NCBI RefSeq assembly: GCF_003289645.1
Contig: NZ_QLYX01000014.1
Coordinates: forward strand, 158,142 to 222,141
DNA from: Actinomadura craniellae
Lineage (GTDB): Bacteria; Actinomycetota; Actinomycetes; Streptosporangiales; Streptosporangiaceae
Reading direction: 5' to 3'
DNA length: 64,000 nt
Shown here: piece after piece, positions 43,732 to 53,207 of the stretch
Layout: each line of letters begins with the position of its first letter
Numbering within the stretch: position 1 is the stretch's first letter
The notes under the pieces: generated by a model
The model's input: the letters and a program-made list of their open reading frames with translations, nothing else
The model's database searches: none
What the model was told of the DNA's origin: nothing
Translations under genes and position numbers: made by a program

Positions 43732-43866
43732 GGGCGGCCCGGTACAGACCGGCCGAAACCGGGTGGCCAGAACAACGGGTGACGGGCTAGGGTCTGCGGT
43801 TGGTGCGCCGGGAAGTCTGGTCGGCATGTTCTTCGCATTGCGCCGACGAGAGGGGCCACTGCGCAC

Positions 43867-45135
43867 ATGACGACGCTGCTGCTGGTGTTCGCCGCCGTCC
43901 TGCTGCTGGCGGTCCTGCTGTCCAGCCTCGCCCACCGCACGATCCTGTCGACCGCCGTGCTGTTCCTGGCCGCCGGGTTCGTGATCGGCGACGGGGTGAC
44001 CGGCCTGGTGCCACTGCGGCCCGACGACCCGGTCGTGGCGACGCTGGCCGAACTCGCCCTGTTCGCCGTGCTGTTCACCGACGGCATGCGGGTCGGCTGG
44101 GCCGACCTGCGCAGCGCGTGGCGGCTGCCCGGCCGCGCCCTGGGCTGGGGGTTGCCGCTCACCCTGGCGATCACCGCGCTGCTGGCCCACTACGTGGCCG
44201 GGCTGCCCTGGCCCGAGGCGCTGCTCATCGGCGCGATCCTGGCCCCCACCGACCCGGTGTTCGCCGCCGCCCTGGTCGGCAACGACCGGGTCCCGCCCCG
44301 GCTGCGGCACCTGCTCAACGTCGAGTCCGGGGTCAACGACGGGCTGGCCCTGCCCTTCGTCGTGGTGTTCCTGGCGATCGCCGCCGGGTCCGACGACCTG
44401 CACGTGACCGAACTGGGGCTGGAACTGGCGCTCGGGATCGCCATCGGGATCGTGGTGCCGTGGGCCGCGCTGCGGCTGGAGCGCACCCGCCTGTTCGCCG
44501 TCTCCGCCCAGTACGAGGCGCTGAACGCGGTCGCGATCGGCCTGCTGGTGCTGGCCCTGGGCAAGGCCACGCACGGCAACCTGTTCCTGGCCGCGTTCGC
44601 CGCCGGCATCACCGTGGCCACCTGCGGCGAGCGGCAACGCGAGTCCTTCGAGCACTTCGGCGAGCTCATCGCCGAAATCCTCAAGCTCGCCGCGCTGCTG
44701 GTGTTCGGCGCACTCATCTCGCCCGCCCTGCTCGGCGACATCGGCTGGAACGGCTGGGTCTTCGCCGTCCTCGCCCTGGTCGCCGCCCGGCCGATCGCGA
44801 TCTGGATCTCGTTCCTGCGCTCCGGGCTCGGCACCCGCGAACAGGCCGCCGCGATGTGGTTCGGCCCCAAGGGGTTCGCCTCGGTCGTCTACGGGCTGCT
44901 CGTCCTGAACGCCGCCATCCCCGCCTCGGACGAGATCTTCCACCTGGTCGCCGTCACCATCGCCGTCTCGATCCTGGCCCACTCCTCCACCGACATCGTC
45001 GTCGCCCGCTGGTTCGACGACGAACGCGAGGTCCCCGCCTGGTACGGCACCGCCCGCAAGGTGCACCGGCGCATCCACCGCACCGACCGCCGGACCCCCG
45101 GCGATGACGCCGGTGATCAGCCCGTCAAGCCGTAG
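43867..45135 (+). CDS. Cation:proton antiporter (CPA1, Na+/H+ type)
   Basis: 422 residues, about 12 membrane helices. The functional region LLIGAILAPTDPVFAAALVGN contains the conserved TDP motif, followed by VESGVNDGLALPFVVVFLA with the ND pair of the CPA1 exchangers. It exchanges Na+ (or K+) for protons at the cell membrane. It overlaps the convergent acetyltransferase gene by 19 bp. Confidence 0.92.
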   Translation: MTTLLLVFAAVLLLAVLLSSLAHRTILSTAVLFLAAGFVIGDGVTGLVPLRPDDPVVATLAELALFAVLFTDGMRVGWADLRSAWRLPGRALGWGLPLTLAITALLAHYVAGLPWPEALLIGAILAPTDPVFAAALVGNDRVPPRLRHLLNVESGVNDGLALPFVVVFLAIAAGSDDLHVTELGLELALGIAIGIVVPWAALRLERTRLFAVSAQYEALNAVAIGLLVLALGKATHGNLFLAAFAAGITVATCGERQRESFEHFGELIAEILKLAALLVFGALISPALLGDIGWNGWVFAVLALVAARPIAIWISFLRSGLGTREQAAAMWFGPKGFASVVYGLLVLNAAIPASDEIFHLVAVTIAVSILAHSSTDIVVARWFDDEREVPAWYGTARKVHRRIHRTDRRTPGDDAGDQPVKP

Positions 45136-45917
45136 AAGCGCATCGGCGAGTTCGCCTCGAAGCCGATCCGCGGGTACACGGGCGCCCCGGCGACGGTCGC
45201 GTGCAACGTGGCACGGGTCAGCCCGGTGGCCCGGGCGCCCTCGTACAGCGCCTTCCGCGTCACCGCCTCGCCGTAGCCCCTGCGCTGCCAGTCCGGGTCC
45301 GTGGCGACGAGGATGACGAAGAGGCGGCCCTCCGCCTCCACCGTCGCGGCACACGCCACCGGGACGTCGCCCCGCATGCCCAGGTAGGCGTGCACCCGGC
45401 CCTTCCACAGCCTGGAACCGGCGAGCCCGTCGCGGCCGTCCTCCAGCGGGAACCCGTAGGCGCGCGAGTTGAGGTCCGCGTAGGTGCGCAGGTGCTCGTC
45501 AGTGGTCACGCGCACGAACGTCAGGTCGGGGTGGGCCGGCTCGGGGACGGGCAGCAGGTCCCCGGCCATGCCGGTGCCGGGGAAGGCGTACTCGAGACCC
45601 GCCTGCTCGGCCGCCGCCTCCAGCGCCGCGCGGGCCTCCTCCCCAAGGAGGTCCTCGAAGATCCACAGGAAGCCCGGATGCCGCTTCGAGCGCATGATGT
45701 CCGCCGCCTGGACCAGCCGGCGCCCGACGAGCCCCGCGTCCGCGCCGACCTCGGTCAACGTGACGCAGTTCCAGAACGCGAACCGGCAGTCGGCCCAGCG
45801 AACGGCGATGCCCGGCAGGTCCCGCACATCCGCGCCCGGATCCCGGTCGAGCACCATGGCCCGCCAGACCACGGTGAGCTGTTCCATCGACTCGATCGAG
45901 TCCGCGAGGTTCGCCAC
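45117..45917 (-). CDS. GNAT-family N-acetyltransferase
   Basis: 266 residues from GTG with AAGGAG upstream. Acetyl-CoA loop: FVILVATDPDWQRRGYGEAVTRKAL (Q/R-x-x-G-x-G/A). The N-terminal half looks like a degenerate second GNAT domain, as often seen in actinobacterial proteins of this length. Substrate unknown. Confidence 0.87.
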   Translation of the reverse strand: MANLADSIESMEQLTVVWRAMVLDRDPGADVRDLPGIAVRWADCRFAFWNCVTLTEVGADAGLVGRRLVQAADIMRSKRHPGFLWIFEDLLGEEARAALEAAAEQAGLEYAFPGTGMAGDLLPVPEPAHPDLTFVRVTTDEHLRTYADLNSRAYGFPLEDGRDGLAGSRLWKGRVHAYLGMRGDVPVACAATVEAEGRLFVILVATDPDWQRRGYGEAVTRKALYEGARATGLTRATLHATVAGAPVYPRIGFEANSPMRFYGLTG

Positions 45918-46069
45918 CAGAACTCCTTCGATCCGGCCGGTCGCCGTGAGTATCGACCCCCATTCTCTCCGTTATCACCACCCGGTGGGCCAGTGGACGA
46001 GCCCCGCCTCCCCACCGGGAGTCAGCAACCTGACGCCGGGGGCACGGTTCCGCTTCCCGCTCCCGGTCG

Positions 46070-46444
46070 TCAGCCCGTGGCCAGGTCCATCCGGAGGAAC
46101 TCGGTGATGCGGAGCAGCCTCGGTGGGCGTGCCACTTCGTCGGAGAGGGCCTGGAACGCCTCGTCCTTCCCGACGAGGCGGGGGGCGGCGAGTTCCATCT
46201 CCTTCCCGTCGACCCGGAGCCGCGCGCCGTCGGCCGCCAGGATGTTCTGCACCCAGTCCGAGCGCGATCCGTACACCAGGATGAACAGGTAACCGCCGTC
46301 GACGGGATGCGCGTCGAGCGGCGTGCGGTACGTCGCTCCGGAAACGCGACCGACGTGGACCAGCACCGGCCGCTTCCCGCCCGCGATCGAGAGGGGGTTG
46401 AACACCCTCTTGTTGATGTGCCCCCACCATCTCGGCATCGGCAT
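46070..46444 (-). CDS. Deazaflavin (F420)-dependent nitroreductase/oxidoreductase family protein
   Basis: 124 residues, the size of the Ddn-like split-beta-barrel group. Signature: GGKRPVLVHVGRVSGATYRTPLDAHPVDGGYLFILVYGSRSDWVQNILAADGARLRVDG. These enzymes use F420H2 to reduce diverse electrophiles. Its promoter region carries three TetR-type operators, so it is likely the target of the divergent regulator at 46598. GAAGGAG before ATG. Confidence 0.9.
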   Translation of the reverse strand: MPMPRWWGHINKRVFNPLSIAGGKRPVLVHVGRVSGATYRTPLDAHPVDGGYLFILVYGSRSDWVQNILAADGARLRVDGKEMELAAPRLVGKDEAFQALSDEVARPPRLLRITEFLRMDLATG

Positions 46445-46515
46445 CGGGATCTCCTTCTCTCGCCCGGCGTGGGGTGGACGTCCGCAGCGCCCTGGCTGAT
46501 GCCGGCCCGGACGGA

Positions 46516-46566
46516 CTTACACCAGTAAGGCAACTTACGCCCGTAAGATTGACTTACGCTCGTAAG
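46516..46566. promoter_or_regulatory. Three operators CTTAC-N4-GTAAG
   Basis: Perfect inverted repeats CTTAC-N4-GTAAG at 46516-46529, 46534-46547 and 46553-46566, repeated every 18-19 bp. They fill the gap between the divergent F420-type oxidoreductase and TetR genes, 31 bp before the TetR start. Most likely the binding sites of that TetR protein. Confidence 0.85.
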
Positions 46567-46597
46567 ATTGTCAACCCGCTCACACCCGGAGCCGTCC

Positions 46598-47248
46598 ATG
46601 CCACGACCACCGCACCCGCTCAGCAGGGATCTCGTGCTGGAAGCCGCGATCCGGGTCGCGGACCGCGGCGGCGTGGAAGCGATCACGATGCGGCGGGTGG
46701 CGCAGGAACTGGGCGTGGAGGCGATGTCGCTCTACCACCACGTCCCGAACAAGGACGCGATCCTCGACGGCGTGGTCGACACCGTGTTCGCGGCCATCGA
46801 ACTGCCCGGCGCCGGGCACGACGACTGGCGCGACGCGATCCGCGCGCGCGCCTCCTCCGCACGCGCGGTCCTGTCGCAGCACAGCTGGGCCCTCAGCCTC
46901 ATGGACTCCCGCCGCAACCCCGGCCTGACGACGCTGCGCCACCACGACGCCGTCCTCGGCGTCCTCCGGAACGCGGGATTCACCCTGCCGATGGCCGCAC
47001 ACGCCATCTCCCTCATCGACAGCTACATCAGTGGATTCGTCCTCTACGAGGCGAACCTGCCGATAACGGCACCGGACGAGGTCAAGGACGTGGCCGCCGA
47101 CATCCTCGAACACCTCCCGGCGGACGAGCTGCCCTACCTCACCGAGCTGATCGTCGACCACGCCCTGCAGCCGGGCTACGACCACACCGGCGAGTTCGGC
47201 TACGGCCTGGACCTGATCCTGGACGCCCTCGAAGCCCGCCGAAGGTAG
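46598..47248 (+). CDS. TetR-family regulator (TetR_C_1-like)
   Basis: 216 residues. HTH: LVLEAAIRVADRGGVEAITMRRVAQELGVEAMSLYHHVPNKDAILDGVVDTVF, the MSLYxHVxNKDxLLD form typical of TetR/TetR_C_1 regulators. ATG 46598 with GGAG six bases upstream. It should bind the triple operator just upstream and so control itself and the divergent oxidoreductase in response to an unknown effector. Confidence 0.9.
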   Translation: MPRPPHPLSRDLVLEAAIRVADRGGVEAITMRRVAQELGVEAMSLYHHVPNKDAILDGVVDTVFAAIELPGAGHDDWRDAIRARASSARAVLSQHSWALSLMDSRRNPGLTTLRHHDAVLGVLRNAGFTLPMAAHAISLIDSYISGFVLYEANLPITAPDEVKDVAADILEHLPADELPYLTELIVDHALQPGYDHTGEFGYGLDLILDALEARRR

Positions 47249-47290
47249 CCCCGGTATTTCAGCTCTGGAAGCCGACCCGGGCACGACGTC

Positions 47291-47833
47291 TCAGCAGTAG
47301 ACGCGCCATTCCTCTTCTGGGATGGACCCCTCCCAGGCGTCACATACGCGGTCAGCCCACTCGTGCCCCACGAAGACCGGTCGGCTGAGGAGGATGTCCC
47401 CCGCCCGTTGCGCACGCAGCACGAGCCCGATCTCGTCGGCTCCGAGATCTCCGTACTGAGAACATCCGACGTGTTCCGCCAACCCCCGAGCCCGAACGCA
47501 GTCGACGAACCGATCATTCAGCCTGGAAGGCACCTCTCCCACCAACCTGAGACCGTGGAGGATGACCTGAGGGCCGTGCAGCGCACCGATCGCGACGCAG
47601 GACAGGCGCCCGGACGCCCCCCTGTAGTACGTCGTCAGGGCCTGCCCGTAGGAGGTCGGCAGATGGAAACATGCCCGGCGACCAGTGAGCATCGCGGTCG
47701 CATGGTCGGCTCCCAAGGCCGCAAGCACCTCGTCATGGCTCATCCCGAACTGCAGCGGCCCCACCTTGACGAGGGGTTCCGAGTCCCACTGCAACCGCTC
47801 CTCGTCATCCAGAACAACACCCGCAGGCCGCAT
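47291..47833 (-). CDS. Hypothetical protein, 180 residues
   Basis: Start chosen at ATG 47833 (GGGGCGGGG upstream). It reads MRPAGVVLDDEERLQWDSEP with a central LQFGMSHDEVLAALGADHATAM, a short motif reminiscent of SmpA/OmlA-like proteins, then mixed alpha/beta. Cytosolic, no membrane segment. It converges on the TetR gene. No family recognised with confidence. Confidence 0.65.
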   Translation of the reverse strand: MRPAGVVLDDEERLQWDSEPLVKVGPLQFGMSHDEVLAALGADHATAMLTGRRACFHLPTSYGQALTTYYRGASGRLSCVAIGALHGPQVILHGLRLVGEVPSRLNDRFVDCVRARGLAEHVGCSQYGDLGADEIGLVLRAQRAGDILLSRPVFVGHEWADRVCDAWEGSIPEEEWRVYC

Positions 47834-47997
47834 GAACCCCGCCCCTGTCAACTTGAGCCAGCCGCACCCTACCGCGGTCGGCGGAACGGCCCTGCCGGAG
47901 CCGTTTCGGCGCGAGTGGTCACGCCCGTTGCCGGGCCGCGAAGTCCTGTCGGGTGCGCGTGGCAGGGTGGCCGCAACCGACCCGAGGGGGCAGAGCA

Positions 47998-48624
47998 GTG
48001 TCCGACAGCTTCATGGTGGCCGCACGGATTCCGATGGCGCGGAAGGGGTTCGAGCAGTGGCTCGACACGCCGGTGCCGGACGTCGCCGAAGCGATCGAGA
48101 ACCCCGAACAGATGTACACCGGATGGTTCTGGGACGGGAAGAGCCCCGAGGGCGACTGGCATCTCGAACGTGCGGACAAGACCGTGCGGACGCTGTTCGC
48201 CGAACAGGTCGACGAGGGCCGGGGCGCCGTGATCCTCCGGCATCGGGACGACGCGCTGGAGGCGTACCTGTTCCACTGGGGATTCGACCGCTGGTCGGTC
48301 CACATGGCCCTGCTCGCGCTCGCCGCGGCCGGGCCGCACAGCGCGCACGACGCCAACGACCACGCGCTCTTCTGGGCGGAGACGTCCGGCAGCCTGTGCC
48401 CGCCGGAGTGGAACGGCCGCCTGGCCTGCCTCGCCATCAACCGGACCGGAGCCCGCTTCACCGGCCGCCTCGACCTCACCGGGGTGATCGCCGCCCTCCG
48501 GCCCGCCGAGGCCGCCTTCTTCTCCCTGATCGAACGCCTCCACGCCGAGGAACAGACCCAAGGCCCCCACCTGTCCCCCAGGGACCCCGAGTTCGTCGAC
48601 CCGGCCGTCCTGAACCGGCCGTGA
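47998..48624 (+). CDS. Hypothetical protein, 208 residues
   Basis: GTG 47998 with GAGGGGG upstream. Aromatic-rich N-terminus (FEQWLDTPVPD..YTGWFWDGKSPEGDWHLE) and a Trp-rich centre (AYLFHWGFDRWSVHMALLALAAAG). No signal peptide or catalytic motif visible. Typical actinobacterial codon use, so probably real; function unknown. Confidence 0.65.
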   Translation: MSDSFMVAARIPMARKGFEQWLDTPVPDVAEAIENPEQMYTGWFWDGKSPEGDWHLERADKTVRTLFAEQVDEGRGAVILRHRDDALEAYLFHWGFDRWSVHMALLALAAAGPHSAHDANDHALFWAETSGSLCPPEWNGRLACLAINRTGARFTGRLDLTGVIAALRPAEAAFFSLIERLHAEEQTQGPHLSPRDPEFVDPAVLNRP

Positions 48625-48841
48625 GAACCGTGGCGGGCTGGATCTTCAGGCCGTGCTTCACCACGGCTACGCCCGCCGGATGATCTGGGAGTTCACCCAG
48701 GACGCACCCGGTACCACCGCCGCTCCAGCGAACCGTCGAAGCCCGGCTCAACCGCTGTGGCTGAACTTCCGGCGCCGACACGGTGGCGGTGGCTGTTCGA
48801 CCCGGCCGATGCGAACCAGCCTCCGGTGGGCAGTTTGCGAT

Positions 48842-48856
48842 TGATAATCGTTTTCA
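48842..48856 (+). promoter_or_regulatory. Zur/Fur-like box upstream of ABC importer
   Basis: TGATAATCGTTTTCA is a 7-1-7 imperfect palindrome (five of seven pairs match) close to the Zur-box pattern TGAAAAT-N-ATTTTCA. It stands out as AT-rich within GC-rich DNA, 70 bp before the first transporter gene. The rest of the 302-bp gap (48625-48926) holds no gene. Since actinomycetes generally use Zur for zinc and DtxR/IdeR for iron, zinc control is the leading guess. Confidence 0.55.
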
Positions 48857-48926
48857 TTACGCTTGCCCCGCGCTGTCTGATTGCGGCGATTCCCCGGTCA
48901 CGACCACCGAGAGGTGATGTATCGCT

Positions 48927-50570
48927 ATGCCCAAAAGACGACTTCCGGGATCCGGCGGGTTCAGCCGAGCGGTGGTCGCGACGGCCGTCGCGCTGACGCT
49001 GACGGCCACCGGCTGTGTCGCGGGAGGCGGCGGAACCGAGGGGGCAGGCGCCCGCAAGACCGAACTCGTGATCGCCGTGGGCGACATCGCCGGCGGCGAA
49101 TTCGACCCGATCAAGGGCTGGGGCACCCGGCCGGCCCAGATCCGGCCGATCCACAGCTCGCTCCTGACGATCGACTCCAACGTGACTTTCGTCGGCGACC
49201 TCGCCTCGCAGTACTCGGTCAGCAAGGACGCGCTGACGTGGAGCTTCACCCTGCGGAACAACGCGCGCTGGTCGAACGGCGAACCGGTGCAGGCGCAGGA
49301 CGTGGTGTTCACCTACGAGTTGCTGAAGAAGGACGGCACCCGGTTCGACCTCAGCTTCGTCGACAAGATCGTCGCCGTTGACGACTCGCGCGTCGAGTTC
49401 CGCCTGAGCACGCCCCAGTCGACCTTCGTCGGCCAGCTCTCGGAGATCCCGATCCTGCCCAAGGCCCACTACGGGAAGGACTACTCCAGCAACCCGATCG
49501 GCTCCGGCCCGTACCGGGTCAGGAACTTCCAGGACGGGCAGCAGCTGATCCTGGAGCCCAACCCGCACTGGTACGGGACCGCGGTGAAGTTCACCAAGCT
49601 GACCTTCCTGTTCCTGGCCGAGGACGCCGCCCTCGCCGCCGCCAGGTCCGGCTCCGTCGACATCGCCTACGTGCCGCCGGCGTTCGCGGACCAGAAGATC
49701 CCCGGCATGACGATGAAGAGCTTCGAGACGGTGGACTCGCGCGGCCTCAGCCTGCCGACGCTTCCGGCGGGCGGCTCCGGCCAGATCCTCGGCAAGGACG
49801 TCAAGGTCGGCAACGACGTCACCTCCGACCGGGCCGTTCGCCAGGCCCTGAACATCGGCCTGGACCGGAAGAAGATCGCCGAACTCGTCCTGCAGGGCCA
49901 CGGACGGCCCGCCTACACCCTGGTCGACGGCCTGCCGTGGTTCAACCAGGCGGCGGCCTTCACCGACGGGCGGACGGCCGAGGCCAAACAGCTCCTCCAG
50001 CAGGCCGGCTGGGCGGACTCCAACGGCGACGGGATCGTCGAGAAGGGCGGCGTCAAGGCGCAGTTCACGCTGCTCTACCCCTCCGACGACAAGCTGCGCA
50101 GCGACCTGGCCCTCGTCGTGGCCGAGCAGGCCCGCGCCCTGGGAATCGGCGTCACCGCCAAGGGGACGACCTGGGACGGGATCTACCTGGACGGCAAGGC
50201 CAACGCGGTCACCTGGGGCGGTGGCCGCCACCACGCCCACCAGCTCTACGGGATGTACTCGTCCAAGGTGATCGACACCGGCTACAACAACATGGCGCAG
50301 TACTCGAACGCGACCGTGGACAAGCACCTCTCCGCGGCGCTCTCGGCGAAGACGCCGGAGGAGGCCAACAGGTCCTGGAAGCTGGCGCAGTGGGACGGTA
50401 CGTCCGGGTTCGCCGGTGAGAAGGGCGACGCCCCGATCGTGTGGCTGGTGCGGATCAACCACATGTACCTCGTCCGGAACGGTCTCGACCTCGGCGACCA
50501 GCCGATCCACGCCCACGGCCACGAGTGGGCGCTGTTCAACACGATCGCGAACTGGAAATGGAGCCGCTGA
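48927..50570 (+). CDS. ABC importer solute-binding lipoprotein (peptide/nickel, SBP_bac_5 type)
   Basis: 547 residues. Signal peptide with lipobox TATGC, then the DppA/NikA/OppA-type fold (LASQYSVSKDALTWSFTLRNNARWSNGEPVQAQDVVFTYE; SGPYRVRNFQDGQQLILEPNPHWYG). Two His clusters are unusual: H435-H-A-H438 and H528-A-H-G-H532. They could bind metal or a metal chelate. First gene of a five-gene operon; the Zur/Fur-like box lies upstream. GAGGTG before ATG. Confidence 0.9.
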   Translation: MPKRRLPGSGGFSRAVVATAVALTLTATGCVAGGGGTEGAGARKTELVIAVGDIAGGEFDPIKGWGTRPAQIRPIHSSLLTIDSNVTFVGDLASQYSVSKDALTWSFTLRNNARWSNGEPVQAQDVVFTYELLKKDGTRFDLSFVDKIVAVDDSRVEFRLSTPQSTFVGQLSEIPILPKAHYGKDYSSNPIGSGPYRVRNFQDGQQLILEPNPHWYGTAVKFTKLTFLFLAEDAALAAARSGSVDIAYVPPAFADQKIPGMTMKSFETVDSRGLSLPTLPAGGSGQILGKDVKVGNDVTSDRAVRQALNIGLDRKKIAELVLQGHGRPAYTLVDGLPWFNQAAAFTDGRTAEAKQLLQQAGWADSNGDGIVEKGGVKAQFTLLYPSDDKLRSDLALVVAEQARALGIGVTAKGTTWDGIYLDGKANAVTWGGGRHHAHQLYGMYSSKVIDTGYNNMAQYSNATVDKHLSAALSAKTPEEANRSWKLAQWDGTSGFAGEKGDAPIVWLVRINHMYLVRNGLDLGDQPIHAHGHEWALFNTIANWKWSR

Positions 50571-51562
50571 AGACGCGGAAGGCCGGCACCGGACCCCTCC
50601 GGATCGTCGCGATTCGCGTCCTGCGGTTCGCGACGCTCCTGATCGGAGTGTCGGTGCTGGCCTTCGTCCTCGTCCTCAACTCCCCGGTCGACCCGATCCA
50701 GGCGTACATCGGCGCCGACGCGAACGTCACCGACGAACAGCTCGCCCGGCTGCGCGAATACTGGGGGCTCGACGAGTCCCCGATCGAGCAGTACTCCGCC
50801 TGGGCGCACGCGATGCTCCAGGGCGACCTCGGGACGTCGACGCTCTACAAGGCGCCGGTCGCCGCCGTGATCGGGGAACGGTTCTGGGCGTCGTTCGCGC
50901 TCATGGGCGCGGCGTGGGTGCTGTCCGGTGTCCTCGGCTACCTCCTCGGCGTGCTCGCCGCGTTCCACCGGGGCCGGCTCGCCGACCGGATCATCACCGG
51001 CTACAGCTACGCGCTCTCCTCCACGCCGGCCTTCTGGCTGGGCATCATCTTCCTCGCGGTGTTCGCCGTCCAGCTCGGCTGGTTCCCCGTGGGACTCGCC
51101 GGCCCCGCCGGCGTCCCCGCCGACGAGGTGACCCTCGCGCAGCGCCTGCACCATTTCGTGCTTCCCGCGGCCACGCTCTCACTGATCGGTGTCGCGAACG
51201 TCGCCATGCACACCCGGGAGAAGATGACCGACGTCCTGCGCAGCGACTACGTCGTCTTCGCCCGGGCCCGGGGCGAGCGGGGCATCTCGCTCTTCCGGAA
51301 CCACGGCCTGCGCAACTCGATCGTCCCGGCGGTCACGTTGCAGTTCGCCTACTTCGCGGAGCTGTTCGGCGGCTCCGTCCTGGCCGAGACCGTCTTCTCC
51401 TACCCCGGGCTCGGATCGACGCTGACGGCCGCGGCGCTCGGCGGAGACGTCCCGCTGCTGCTGGGGATCGTCCTGATCAGCTCCGCGTTCGTGTTCGCGG
51501 GCAACCTGATCGCCGACCTCGTCAACGCGGCGATCGACCCACGTGTCAGGAACCGGATATGA
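50558..51562 (+). CDS. ABC importer permease, DppB/NikB type
   Basis: 334 residues, six membrane helices. The EAA-like loop is DYVVFARARGERGISLFRNHGLRNSIVP, and the N-terminal helix VLAFVLVLNSPVDP is typical of DppB. ATG at 50558 overlaps the binding-protein stop by 13 bp, giving coupled translation. Confidence 0.92.
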   Translation: MEPLKTRKAGTGPLRIVAIRVLRFATLLIGVSVLAFVLVLNSPVDPIQAYIGADANVTDEQLARLREYWGLDESPIEQYSAWAHAMLQGDLGTSTLYKAPVAAVIGERFWASFALMGAAWVLSGVLGYLLGVLAAFHRGRLADRIITGYSYALSSTPAFWLGIIFLAVFAVQLGWFPVGLAGPAGVPADEVTLAQRLHHFVLPAATLSLIGVANVAMHTREKMTDVLRSDYVVFARARGERGISLFRNHGLRNSIVPAVTLQFAYFAELFGGSVLAETVFSYPGLGSTLTAAALGGDVPLLLGIVLISSAFVFAGNLIADLVNAAIDPRVRNRI

Positions 51563-52392
51563 GTGCCACCGTAAAACCACGCCGGCGCGCCGCGCTGATC
51601 CGATCACTGGTCCTCACGGGCGTGCTCGTCGGCGCCATCCTCGCGGGAAGCGTGCTCCTGGACGACTCGGCGCTGACCTCCAGCATCGAATCCCGGCTGC
51701 TCCCGCCCGGCCTCGACCACCCCTTCGGCACCGACCACCTCGGACGCGACATGTTCACCCGCGTCGTCAAGGGCCTCGCCCTCTCGCTCGCCATCGGAGT
51801 GGCGACCGCGCTGATCAGCACCGCGATCTCCACGGTGCTCGGCATCGCCGCGGCCCTGTCGGCCCGGTGGTTCGACAACGCCGTCTCGTGGCTGATCGAC
51901 CTGTTCATCGGCATCCCGCACCTCATCTTCATGATCCTGATCGCCTTCACCGTCGGGGGCGGGATCCCCGGCATCATGCTGGGCGTGGCCACCACGCACT
52001 GGATGGCGCTCGCGCTGCTCGTCCGGGCCGACACAAAACAGCTCCGGGACGCCGACTTCGTCAAGGTGTCCCGCGGCCTCGGCAGATCCCCCTGGTTCAT
52101 CGCGTCCCGGCACATCCTGCCGCTCGCGTCACCCCAGCTGGTCGTCGGCTTCGTGCTCATGTTCCCGCACGTGGTGCTGCACGAGGCTGCGCTCACCTTC
52201 CTCGGCTTCGGGTTCTCCCCGCAGACACCCGCGATCGGCATCCTCCTGTCCGAAGGCATGCCCCACATCCTCAGCGGGAAATGGTGGCTCGCCGTGTTCC
52301 CCGGCCTCGCGCTACTCCTCGTCGTCCTCTGCTTCGCCCGGCTCGGGGACCAGTTGCGCGCCCGGTTCGACCCGCGAACCGCGAACGGATGA
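51559..52392 (+). CDS. ABC importer permease, DppC/NikC type
   Basis: 277 residues. Starts with the DppC-like N-terminal segment and FGTDHLGRDMFTRVVKG; EAA loop VRADTKQLRDADFVKVSRGLGRSPWFIASRHILP. It shares ATGA with the previous permease and ATGA with the following ATPase. Confidence 0.92.
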   Translation: MSATVKPRRRAALIRSLVLTGVLVGAILAGSVLLDDSALTSSIESRLLPPGLDHPFGTDHLGRDMFTRVVKGLALSLAIGVATALISTAISTVLGIAAALSARWFDNAVSWLIDLFIGIPHLIFMILIAFTVGGGIPGIMLGVATTHWMALALLVRADTKQLRDADFVKVSRGLGRSPWFIASRHILPLASPQLVVGFVLMFPHVVLHEAALTFLGFGFSPQTPAIGILLSEGMPHILSGKWWLAVFPGLALLLVVLCFARLGDQLRARFDPRTANG

Positions 52393-53207
52393 CGACCGAC
52401 ATGACACCTCCCCTGCTGTCCCTGGACGACCTCTCCGTCGGCTTCACCCGGTACACGGGCGTCGCACGCACCCGCACCGTGACCGGCGTGACGTCGCTGA
52501 GCCTCGACATCGCCCCCGGCGAGATCCTCGCCGTCATCGGCGCGAGCGGATCGGGCAAGACCCTCCTCGCGCAGGCGATCCTCGGGATCCTCCCCGCCAA
52601 CGCGACCGTCTCCGGGCGCATCACGTTCGACGGGACGCCCCTCGACGAACGCAGGCTCCGGAAGCTGCGCGGCAGGGAGATCTCCTACATCCCCCAGTCC
52701 GTGAACAACCTCGACCCGCTGATGACCGTCGGCAAACAGGTCCGGATCGGGCTCGACCCCCCGACCGCCCGCGAGTGGCAGCGGGCGTTGTTCTCCCGGT
52801 ACGGGCTGGCCGACGACGTGGCGCGGCGGTACCCGTTCCAGCTGTCCGGCGGGATGCTGCGGCGCGTGCTCTTCGCCACCAGCGTCCGCGACACGGTCCG
52901 CCTGGTCATCGCCGACGAGCCGACACCCGGGCTGCACGCGGACGCCGTCGCCGAAGTCCTGCGCCACCTCCGCGAACTGGCGGAAGGCGGCGCCTCGGTC
53001 CTGCTCATCACCCACGACATCTTCGCCGCGACCGCCATCGCCCGCCGGGTCGCCGTCATGCACGAAGGCGCACTCCGCACCGTGGAGGCGGCGTCCGCCT
53101 TCACCGGCGACGGCGACGACCTGGAGCACCCGTTCGCGCGCGCCCTCTGGCGCGCCCTGCCGCAGAACCAGTTCTCTCCCGGAAGTGAACCATGGCGCTC
53201 ATCGTGA
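52389..53207 (+). CDS. ABC importer ATPase 1, DppD/NikD type
   Basis: 272 residues. Walker A GASGSGKT, Q-loop SYIPQSVNNLDP, signature LSGGM, Walker B VIADEPTPGLH and H-loop LLITHD. The signature is LSGGMLRR where LSGGMxQR is usual (Gln to Leu). It lacks the long C-terminal oligopeptide-transporter extension of DppD. Overlaps the next gene by 16 bp. Confidence 0.92.
   Translation: MTTDMTPPLLSLDDLSVGFTRYTGVARTRTVTGVTSLSLDIAPGEILAVIGASGSGKTLLAQAILGILPANATVSGRITFDGTPLDERRLRKLRGREISYIPQSVNNLDPLMTVGKQVRIGLDPPTAREWQRALFSRYGLADDVARRYPFQLSGGMLRRVLFATSVRDTVRLVIADEPTPGLHADAVAEVLRHLRELAEGGASVLLITHDIFAATAIARRVAVMHEGALRTVEAASAFTGDGDDLEHPFARALWRALPQNQFSPGSEPWRSS

Noticed and set aside
48842..48856. DtxR/IdeR iron box
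   Set aside because: The DtxR/IdeR pattern (TTAGG..CCTAA type) is absent; the 7-1-7 TGA..TCA form fits Zur/Fur better.
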